Origin: Geitlerinema sp. BBD 1991-9
Lineage (GTDB): Bacteria; Cyanobacteriota; Cyanobacteriia; Cyanobacteriales; Geitlerinemataceae
DNA: 39,266 bases
Direction of reading: 5' to 3'
Assembly (NCBI GenBank): GCA_001657325.1
Contig: LWRO01000020.1
Span: 119,941 to 159,206 of the forward strand
Every line of letters begins with the position of its first letter. Within the stretch, counting starts at the first letter, position 1. Positions 32,142 through 39,266 of the stretch are shown here, piece by piece. Made by a program: the position numbers and the translations under genes. Under the pieces are notes generated by a model. That model saw only the letters and a program-made list of their open reading frames with translations. It searched no databases and had not been told where the DNA came from.

Positions 32142-33278
32142 ATGGCCAGGATTTTTTTAGAGGGTTCACCCAACAACATGAGCCATAACTGCCCTCGAAA
32201 TTCTCAGCATATAGTTAACCAATCTTCAAGCTTTTCCCATCCGAGATACCAAACCAATTGGGGAAAGTTTGCTGTATGGAAACCGGAATGGGATCGTCAC
32301 GATATTATTCATACGTTTAAAATGATTCTATGTACAGATAAGCCTTGGATTGTCACCTCAGAAGCCAATTTGCCCAGCCTAGAAGGCTATACTAAGTCTC
32401 AAGCCATAGAAATAGCCAGAAATTTATTATTAGAAAGCAATTGTAAAAAAGTTATAGCTGTTTCCATACATGCCAAAAAAAGTATATTAGATTTTCATAA
32501 AAATTGACAGGAAATTTCCGAACTCTCAAAAAAGATCGAAGTTATTTATCCCAATACTAAAATTAGAAACAACAATTATAAGGATATGTCGTCTATAGAA
32601 GATCTAAATATAGCTTTTGTAGGAAATGATTGGTTTCGCAAAGGTGGAATTGTTATTTTAAGAGTCGCTCAAATAGCAAAACGTATTGGATTACCGATCG
32701 AAATACATTTAGTCTCTCATCAAAGTCATGGTTATTGGTCGACACACCCCAACAAAAAACGATCCGCAAGCGACCTAAAACTACTAGAACTAGATAATGT
32801 GAAATTTTATGGAGGTATCCCCAACCCTCAAGTCATCGATTTATTAGAAAAAGTTGATTTTCAAGTCTTGGCTTCTCTTGCCGATCATTCTGCTTACAGT
32901 ATTTTAGAAGGATTTTCAGTAGGAACTCCTGCAATTGCTACAAATGTTGGCGCTATTCCTGAATACAATTTAAATGGAAAAGCAGGTAAAAAAACAGAAT
33001 ATTTATTGGATTTGCCACTTGCCCCGAATAGACAATGGAAAGAAATTGATTATCCCAATAAAAATAGCGATGAATATTGGCAGATGTTGGACAGTGTTTA
33101 TACTAAACTAGCTCAGAAAGTCATAGAAATTTTAGGAAATTTTTGGGAAAATTCAAACCGACGGGAACGGTACAAGCAGCTTAGCTCTGGTGCTATATCT
33201 CAGGTCAAAAAACATCACGATTCAGATAAAATAGATCGACAGCTTGATACTCTTTATTCAAGCTGTCTTTGTCCGTAA
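32142..33278 (+). pseudogene. Family 4 glycosyltransferase interrupted by one in-frame TGA
   Basis: One frame runs from the ATG at 32142 to 33278 with a single TGA at 32505-32507. Before the stop: HDIIHTFKMILCTDKPWIVTSEANLP and VIAVSIHAKKSILDFHKN. After it: KKIEVIYPNTKI, LNIAFVGNDWFRKGG (the GT-B nucleotide-binding start), YGGIPNPQVIDLLEKVDFQVLAS and the donor-site LEGFSVGTPAIATNVGAIPE. The two halves form one GT4 enzyme. A GTG four bases into the previous stop (32078) opens a 36-codon frame that ends 46 bp past the ATG. A T7 tract at 32152-32158 could be where that frame was shifted, so the true N-terminus may also be damaged. The end overlaps the next gene by 35 bp. Confidence 0.78.
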
Positions 33279-35349
33279 TTTTGCAATCGTAAAACAACTT
33301 GAAAGTAAGGCGATTAATTCTAAAGTCAGTGTTGTTATACCTACTTATAACTGCGATCGATACATTGCAGAAGCCATAGAGAGTGTTCTCCACCAGACCT
33401 ATACTAACTACGAAATTCTCGTTGTTGATGATGGTTCTACAGATAAAACACGCCAGTCCTTAGAACCTTATATCGGTAAAATCTGTTATATTTACCAAGA
33501 AAATCAAGGCGTTTCGGCAGCTCGAAATCGTGGAATTAAAGAAGCCAAGGGAGAGTTTATTGCTTTTCTAGATGCTGACGATTATTTCTTATTACCTAGC
33601 AAGCTAGCCGACCAAGTCGCTTGTTTTAAACAGTATCCTAAATTAGGAATTGTTCATAGTGGTTGGAAGAAAGTCAACCACTATGGTGAAGCAATTCTAG
33701 ATATCGAACGATGGTATGACTCGCCGACACTAGATCTGAAAACTTGGGTCAGCCAGCAACCTGCTCTTCCCAGCGCCATGATGTTTCGGAAAGAGTGGTT
33801 AGAGCGTGTTGGTGATTTCGATGTAAACTTAACTCATTTAGAAGATGTAGATTTGGCAATCCGTCTTGCTTTTGAAGGATGTCAAGCTACATGGCTGAAA
33901 AAGATAACTGTTGCCTATCGCCAGCATGATAATAGTGCGGTGGCTCAAGGTACAGTTCAACAAGCCAAATCTACTATTTTAGTACTAAACAAAGTATTTT
34001 CTCGCCTCGATTTACCCAAAGATCTTCGTCAAATCGAAAATTCAGTACGAATAGGAAATTTATCTTGGGTTGCTTTTTGTTTATATAAAAACCAACAGTT
34101 TGATGCGATGGCAGACTACTTAAAACAATCTTTAAACTACATCGATCGAAAAAACAAAAATATAGTATTATTATGGATTGAAATGTTTAATACATTTTCA
34201 AGAAACTTTTACGGTCAATTTTTAGAAATTCACGAAATAACTGTGTTGCCACAGTGGAAAAAATTAATTGCTGATGTGTTAAATTTTCAGCCAAGAAATG
34301 ATATATATAGAATCAATAGTTTGAATAAAGACAACAAAAACGACTTAGAAGAAATCAAATCAATCTCAAATATACTAGCCCAAAATACTACCATATTTCA
34401 CTATCCTCAAAAGTTAAAATTTAATCTATCTTTATTGAGTAATTTTGGCGAGCATCGATCGGGTTGGTCGTATGCTATTAACAGCTTAAAGTGTCTGCAA
34501 AATGACTCAGGAATATTAGTAGAACCTTTTGTAGAAAATGACTTTTGCTGGTGGCTAAAAAAACCTTTTAAGAAACCATGGATTGGTTTTGTACATAATC
34601 CCCAAAATATGCCGAAATGGTTCAAATACAATCAATCTCCTCAAGCTTTATTTTCTTCTAAGCTTTGGAAAGAAAGCTTGGAATCTTGCAAAGGGTTATT
34701 TTGCTTGTCTCAGTACCATAAGTTATGGCTACAAGAACAGATGGGATTTGATATTCCAATTGCAAGTTTAATACATCCTACGGAAACTCCAAATATTAAG
34801 TTTTCTATGCAAAGATTTTTGGCAAACTGCGATCGAAAAATTGTGCAGGTAGGATGGTGGCTGAGAAAACTGCATTCGATTTACTATTTGCCTGTCAACC
34901 GTTTAAGAAAATCCATGCTTAAACTTAATAAATACTATATTAATGAAATGTTTGAAATGGAGCGCAAAGAGTTTAACATTAGACCGAATCTAAATGATGT
35001 AGAAATTATCGATCGTCTTCCCGAGGCAGAGTATGACGAACTACTTTCTAAAAATATTGTGTACTTGGATTTGTATGATAGTAGTGCCAATAACGCAATT
35101 ATTGAGTGTATTGTGAGAAACACACCTGTTTTAGTTAATCCACTTCCGGCAGTCATAGAATATCTAGGAAAAGATTATCCACTTTACTTCAACAGTCATA
35201 ATGAGGCGGCTAGAAAAGCTGAAGACTTTTCTTTGATTCAAGAAACACACGAATATTTGAAGTCACATCCGATTAAAGAAAAACTAACAGCAGAATATTT
35301 TCTAAAATCTTTTGCTGAATCCAAAATTTATCAAAACTTAACTGTCTAG
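33244..35349 (+). CDS. Two-domain glycosyltransferase (GT2 plus GT-B-like)
   Basis: A 701-residue protein. The N-terminal GT2 module (about 27-250) has VSVVIPTYNCDRYI, VVDDGSTDKT and DADD (110-113), with LEDVDLAIRL in the acceptor region. The C-terminal part (about 400-690) looks like a GT-B enzyme without strong match: FGEHRSGWSYAINSL, VQVGWWLRKLHSIY, NIVYLDLYDSSANNAIIECI and VRNTPVLVNPLPAVIEYLG, the donor-site style. It is the only enzyme gene of the AT-rich block with an uninterrupted frame. It starts with TTG at 33244 inside the end of the GT4 gene; no ATG start is available before the domain, so the exact start is uncertain. Convergent with the next sulfotransferase, with one base between the stops. 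Confidence 0.8.
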   Translation: MILFIQAVFVRNFAIVKQLESKAINSKVSVVIPTYNCDRYIAEAIESVLHQTYTNYEILVVDDGSTDKTRQSLEPYIGKICYIYQENQGVSAARNRGIKEAKGEFIAFLDADDYFLLPSKLADQVACFKQYPKLGIVHSGWKKVNHYGEAILDIERWYDSPTLDLKTWVSQQPALPSAMMFRKEWLERVGDFDVNLTHLEDVDLAIRLAFEGCQATWLKKITVAYRQHDNSAVAQGTVQQAKSTILVLNKVFSRLDLPKDLRQIENSVRIGNLSWVAFCLYKNQQFDAMADYLKQSLNYIDRKNKNIVLLWIEMFNTFSRNFYGQFLEIHEITVLPQWKKLIADVLNFQPRNDIYRINSLNKDNKNDLEEIKSISNILAQNTTIFHYPQKLKFNLSLLSNFGEHRSGWSYAINSLKCLQNDSGILVEPFVENDFCWWLKKPFKKPWIGFVHNPQNMPKWFKYNQSPQALFSSKLWKESLESCKGLFCLSQYHKLWLQEQMGFDIPIASLIHPTETPNIKFSMQRFLANCDRKIVQVGWWLRKLHSIYYLPVNRLRKSMLKLNKYYINEMFEMERKEFNIRPNLNDVEIIDRLPEAEYDELLSKNIVYLDLYDSSANNAIIECIVRNTPVLVNPLPAVIEYLGKDYPLYFNSHNEAARKAEDFSLIQETHEYLKSHPIKEKLTAEYFLKSFAESKIYQNLTV

Positions 35350-35350
35350 T

Positions 35351-36454
35351 TTATTCAGCTTGGCTGCGTTGTTTGGCTAAAACAGATTCTAACTTCTGAT
35401 GAAAAATAGGATATCCTGGATTAATGTCAATGGCACGACGGTAAGCAGAAATGGATTCTTCTAAATCGCCTTGCTTTTCTAAAACCTCTGCCAGATTATA
35501 GTAAGACCAAGCTGATTTGGGATTAATGTCGATGGCACGATGGTAGACAGCAATCGCTTCTTCTAGACGACCCTATTGAGTGAAGACCTCTCCTAAGTTA
35601 TGGTAAGAAGCATAAAAAGTAGGGTTTTGTTCTATAGCTTTTCGGTAAGCAGAAATAGCTTCCTCTAATTTATCCTGTTTTTGAAGTTGATTCCCTAGTT
35701 TTAAATAACTTTGTATTGAACTGCTTCTTTTCCAGCTATACCCTAGCTTTTCTAAAGCGTCTGGAAATAGTTCCTCAAATATTTGAATGTGTTCGCTTGT
35801 GAAGTAGTTTTCCCAATCTCCTGAAATCCCCTTGCGAAAATGACTTTTTCGATTTTCTTGTCCAGATTGACGTTTAGCAAGTTTCTTAAACGAACACTGA
35901 CGTACAATTTCTAAAGCTTCAAGAACTTGAGCTTCAGTTAAACCGTAGTGCAAGAAAATTTTTTTGAATTCAGTCTCTTCATTTTTTATCAAATCTTCAT
36001 AGCGCACTTCAATCACGTTTGGGTTAGAATAATCCCAAGCCAACATATTCTGAATTGTTGACTTGGTACGGTTCTTCATTTCAAAAATAATGCCTTCGCC
36101 CTGAGACAAAGAATTTAAAACTTCTTGATAACTTCTATTATTATATTTTTCTTGAGGTTGACAACACCATTTTTCTTTACACTAAAGATGATAAAAGTAT
36201 CCGGAAACTACAATATCTCGAGGATCTCTAATAATATGAGAACCCCGATAAGGACGATGGAGTTTTGCAAAATTTACTTTACTGTGATATTGCAGGAAGA
36301 TGTCTGTATATTTCTCAAGTTCATCTTGCAGACAAGACTGAAATTTTAATCCCAAGTTTTTAGCAAGTTTCTCTAAAATTAATTTAAACCAAACTGTCCC
36401 AACTTTGTGATCGCAGCAGTGAATAATGAGTTTATTGTGAGTTTGATAATTCAT
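35351..36454 (-). pseudogene. Sulfotransferase-TPR gene with two in-frame TAG codons
   Basis: One frame from 36454 to 35351 is broken by TAG at 36182-36184 and TAG at 35573-35575. The product would be a PF00685-type sulfotransferase: CCDHKVGTVWFKLILE (PAPS loop), HIIRDPRDIVVSGYFYHL (3'-phosphate motif), then after the first stop VIEVRYEDLI and HFRKGISGDWENYFT, the classic C-terminal motif. TPR units follow (KLEEAISAYRKAIEQNPTFYASYHNLGEVF, and two more after the second stop). The paralogous repeat in the next gene reads SQQGRLEEAI where this one reads TQ-stop-GRLEEAI, so the second stop replaced a Gln codon (CAG to TAG). The first stop follows FYHL and may have been Trp or Gln. Confidence 0.85.
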
Positions 36455-36552
36455 GTTGTTTTTGATATCTCAATATAGTAAATAGTAGCCTGATTCATTC
36501 TATAACTAAAATCGATCGCTATATATTTACGAGGTTTAAATATAAAAAAACT

Positions 36553-37626
36553 CTATGTTTTTGCATAATAATGATTGGCTAAGCGTTCTTGAAGTTGATT
36601 ATGAGTAGCCGCAGAATCAGGTTTTAGTTCAATAGCACGGCGGTAGGCTACTATCGCTTCTTCTAGACGACCTTGTTGACTTAAAACTTCTCCTAAATTA
36701 TGGTGAGAGACGTAAAAGTTTGGGGTATGCTTTATAGAACATTGGTAAGCGGCGATCGCTTCGTTTAGTTTTTCTTCTCGCCATAGCTTATTTCCAAAAC
36801 TAAAGTAAGTTTGCGTTGTTTGGTTAAACAAATAGCCTATTTCTTCACAGCCTAACTCTTTCTCGACTTGAAAAATATTCGGAATTAGCTGATAGGTTTT
36901 CTCTGAGTTTAATTTTCGATTTTCGGGATTTAAAAGACTTTTGACCCGATCTATTTCATTCTCTTGCTTAAGCTCATCTAATCCGAGATAAGTAAAAAAT
37001 TTGATTGACTTTACTAACTTTTTGAGCTACAGGTAAATCTAGATCGTAAAAATCTTCATACTTAAGCTCGAAAAAACTTTGATTGTGATTCTGTAGTAAG
37101 GACTTATAATGGCTGACTCTTTTCTGATGATATAATATGTTGTTTCTTAATTGTCAACTAAATGATAGCTCGTTGCTTTGACTTTTTCCTTGTCTGTACC
37201 CCATACTTGTGATGTCTTAGAAATAAAACGAGAAATCCCTTGTTTTAATATATTTTTTCTATATAAAAAAACAACTTTATATCCACAGTTTAATAACAAA
37301 TATCTGTTCATTTCAGAAGGGAGAAAATTATCAAGGTGTTTGATTACATTAGAATTTTGACGTATGTCTTCTAAGACTTTTTGTAAAACCGAAATTGGAT
37401 AGTTAGCCGTCCAGTGCCACCCTTTTCTAGTTTGTTTTGATTCTAAATCTTGAAGTTCAGAGGAATTTAAGTATTTTCGATCGAGCGAAATACCTGCTTT
37501 TCCTGGGTTAAAAGGTTCATGACAACATTTAAGCTTTGGATGCACGGATAAGAGTTGCTGTAAGGTTGTACTTCCTGTCCTAGCTTGAGCAAAAATTTTA
37601 AATTTTAAATCCCGATCGAACGCCAT
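36553..37626 (-). pseudogene. Sulfotransferase-TPR gene with two compensating frameshifts
   Basis: The ATG at 37626 opens MAFDRDLKFKIFAQARTGST (PAPS loop), HEPFNPGKAG and VVFLYRKNILKQGISRF. The frame stops at 37147. One frame over, the sequence continues LYHQKRVSHYKSLLQNHNQS and FELKYEDFYDLDLPVAQKV, then returns to the first frame near 37010 with KSIKFFTYLGLDELKQENEI and runs on through GYLFNQTTQTYFSFGNKLW into a TPR pair (NEAIAAYQCSIKHTPNFYVSHHNLGEVL) ending at 36553. The changes are about minus one near 37150 and plus one near 37010. The short frame at 36553-36831 is thus the tail of this gene, not a gene by itself. Confidence 0.78.
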
Positions 37627-37657
37627 TGTTTTTTCAAAAAATAGAGAAGACTAAAAC

Positions 37658-37759
37658 GGGTGAATATCAATTTCGGAGAAAGACCCTTCCGCCTTCGGCA
37701 CCTCCCCTTAGCTAGGGGAGGATGGGTGGGGTTCCGATTGCAAAAGTTGAGATGCACCC
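37658..37759. mobile_element. MITE, 102 bp, copy 2
   Basis: The right end TGAGATGCACCC (37748-37759) is identical to copy 1; the left end GGGTGAATATCA (37658-37669) differs by two bases. The interior shares CCTTCGGCACCTCCCCTTAG and the following AGGGGAGG hairpin arm. Flanks are ACTAAAAC (37650-37657) and ACTAAAAT (37760-37767), an 8-bp target duplication with one mismatch. The worn ends suggest an older insertion than copy 1. It lies 31 bp before the start of the sulfotransferase-TPR pseudogene. Confidence 0.85.
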
Positions 37760-37794
37760 ACTAAAATCTAGCTAATTTAATGTCAACTTCGCTG

Positions 37795-39266
37795 CTAAAG
37801 CACTTGAAAACCAAGCTCGATCGCTTGTTGATAAGCTTGCGTTGCCTCTACAATTTTATGTTGTCTGGCCAGGACATCACCTAATTTCTTATAGACTATA
37901 CCATCCTTTGTTCCAAGTCGAACGGCTTCTTGGTAAGCCGCCAGTGCTGCCTGCCAAGATTTGCGTTTTACGAACACATCTCCGAGGTAGTAGAACGATT
38001 TCGCTGAGACAGGAGCGAGTTCAGTGGCTTTGGTATAAGTTTCGATCGCTTCTGAGTATTCTCCTTGCATCTCTAACACCTCTCCAAGCTGGTGATAGTA
38101 TCGAGCCTCAGCTGGATCGGCTTCAACAGCTTTTCTGTAAAACGAGAGGGCTAAATCCATATCGTGCTGTAACTCAGCCACTTGACCCAGTAAAAACTGG
38201 GCTTCAGCTAGATTCGGTTGAATTTGCAAAGCAATTTGATAAAAGGCGATTGCTTCTTCGTACTTTCCTTGTCGGACGAGCTCCTGTCCTAACTTAAGGT
38301 AAAGCTCGGGATTGTTCCGTTGAACTTCAATCGCTCGATGGTAAAGCTCTAGGCTGTCGGGATGCTCCTCTATTTCCTGATTGTAATACTCAGCGATTTC
38401 AGCGACATCGGATTGAATTCTCTGTTGCAACACCTCGATTAACTGGTGTCGTATCCAGGTTTGATGGGGCATCAGTTGAAAAGAACGGCGATAGGCGATC
38501 GCTGCCTCTTCCCACTGTTGCTGATGAGCTAACGCTTCGGCAAAGTGATAGTGCGACCAACCGTGATGGGGGTTGAGTTGGATAAATTTACGATAGGTAG
38601 TTGCTGCTTCGTCCCATCGTTCCAACTTAAGCAGTGCGTCTCCGAGGTTGTTGTAAGACCACGAGAGGTCAGGAGCGAGATCGATCGAGCGTCGATAGGC
38701 TTCAACCGCCTCTTCCCATTGCCCGTCTTTGGCTAACTGATTGGCTAAATCCTGTTCCCGTTGTGCGAGTTCGAGTGTTTTCTCGACTTCAGCGTTCTCA
38801 AGTTGCTCGATTTGGCAACGAGTTTCCGGGGTGTCGTCTCCGAGAGCGATCGAGCGTCGATAGCACTCTAACGCTTCCGTCTGCTTTTCGTACGATCGCA
38901 GAACTTCTCCTAAATTGTGCCAAGCCTTCGCGCAACCTGAATCCCGATCGATCGCCCGTCGATAAGCGTGTTCCGCCTTCTCCAAATCTCCCAACTTCAC
39001 CCAGCGGTTGCCCAACGTCAAATGCTCCGCCACCGTCGCCCACTCCGGTTCGATGTCTAATGCCCGATGCCAGCACTCCACCGCTCGCGCCTCGTCGCCC
39101 ACTTTCTCCCAAACCTTGGCCAAATTCCGATACGCCCCCGCAAACTCTGGTTCCAACCGTAACGCCCGACGAAACGCCGCGATCGATCTTTCCCACTGTT
39201 GCCGCTGCGCGTACAAACTGCCCAAATTCGCATAGACTTCCGCAAACTTCGGCTGCAAACGCAACG
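37795..39266 (-). CDS. TPR-repeat protein, 5' end beyond the window
   Basis: 490 residues are visible, composed of about twelve TPR units throughout (e.g. WHNLGEVLRSYEKQTEALECYRRSIAL, WSYNNLGDALLKLERWDEAATTYRKFIQLNP, YHQLGEVLEMQGEYSEAIETYTKATEL). One stretch between them (QIEQLENAEVEKTLELAQREQDL) is coiled-coil-like. The leading residues are already inside a TPR, and the frame is open at the right edge, so the start lies outside; the TTG at 39264 is not a real start. In this strain TPR arrays are joined to sulfotransferases, so an enzymatic N-terminal domain may lie beyond the edge. CGATCG-rich codon use returns here, unlike the block at 30.4-37.6 kb. Confidence 0.9.
   Translation of the reverse strand, partial: LRLQPKFAEVYANLGSLYAQRQQWERSIAAFRRALRLEPEFAGAYRNLAKVWEKVGDEARAVECWHRALDIEPEWATVAEHLTLGNRWVKLGDLEKAEHAYRRAIDRDSGCAKAWHNLGEVLRSYEKQTEALECYRRSIALGDDTPETRCQIEQLENAEVEKTLELAQREQDLANQLAKDGQWEEAVEAYRRSIDLAPDLSWSYNNLGDALLKLERWDEAATTYRKFIQLNPHHGWSHYHFAEALAHQQQWEEAAIAYRRSFQLMPHQTWIRHQLIEVLQQRIQSDVAEIAEYYNQEIEEHPDSLELYHRAIEVQRNNPELYLKLGQELVRQGKYEEAIAFYQIALQIQPNLAEAQFLLGQVAELQHDMDLALSFYRKAVEADPAEARYYHQLGEVLEMQGEYSEAIETYTKATELAPVSAKSFYYLGDVFVKRKSWQAALAAYQEAVRLGTKDGIVYKKLGDVLARQHKIVEATQAYQQAIELGFQVL

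Noticed and set aside
31054-32507. Selenocysteine or programmed read-through at the two TGA codons
   Set aside because: No SECIS-like hairpin is evident after either TGA, the codons are not at active-site positions, and neighbouring genes carry TAGs and frameshifts, so decay is simpler. Kept only as an alternative.
36553-36831. Independent small TPR gene
   Set aside because: The upstream sequence reads continuously into it in the sulfotransferase frame once two frameshifts are allowed, so it is the tail of that gene.
39264-39266. TTG as the start of the right-edge TPR protein
   Set aside because: It falls in the middle of a TPR helix at the edge; the gene must begin outside.

Overview
The window reads as chromosomal DNA of a cyanobacterium, probably filamentous. 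The evidence is dense CGATCG / GCGATCGC (HIP1-type) sequence through most genes, arrays of heptanucleotide repeats, and gene families typical of cyanobacteria (DUF4330, DUF4168, a two-partner-secretion adhesin with a filamentous-haemagglutinin domain, TPR-sulfotransferases). No rRNA, tRNA, CRISPR or phage genes were found.

Left part (1-8.4 kb). A minus-strand gene for a secreted adhesin starts at 1861 and runs off the left edge; its last visible ~190 residues are Asn-Asp-Pro repeats. Then come peroxiredoxin Q/BCP, dusA, gcvT, a lipoprotein FAD-dependent oxidoreductase, a DrrA-type ABC ATPase whose leader is a heptamer repeat, and a hydrogenase-maturation-type protease.

Middle left (8.4-18.6 kb, minus strand). 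After an M28 peptidase lies a compact gene group read from 18590 down to 9508: a 994-residue protein with three GT2 modules (the first degenerate), two TPR-sulfotransferases, an ABC exporter and a single-module GT2. Together they look like a system that builds, sulfates and exports a glycan.

Centre (18.8-29.8 kb). Mostly housekeeping or single genes: an HD hydrolase resembling small alarmone hydrolases, DUF4330, an M48 protease, a 2H-phosphoesterase-like protein, holA, a DUF4168 lipoprotein, a rhodanese, a YedY-like molybdoenzyme overlapping a membrane coiled-coil/PLD-like protein, an ExbB/TolQ protein without ExbD, and a CobQ-family protein whose glutaminase cysteine position is alanine. A 0.95 kb intergenic stretch before cobQ holds a 101-bp MITE with perfect terminal repeats and target duplication, palindromes, and a long 7/8-mer array that supplies the cobQ stop codon.

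Right part (30-39.3 kb). An A+T-richer block with few CGATCG sites is bounded on the left by a transposase remnant and on the right by a second MITE copy. It carries another sulfotransferase/glycosyltransferase set: Stf0, a coiled-coil protein, a GT4, a GT2 plus GT-B fusion, two sulfotransferase-TPR genes and a large TPR protein. Four of these genes are interrupted: two by one in-frame TGA each, one by two in-frame TAGs, one by two compensating frameshifts. This looks like a transferred glycan-modification cluster in early decay, or a set of switchable alleles, in the same neighbourhood as the intact cluster.
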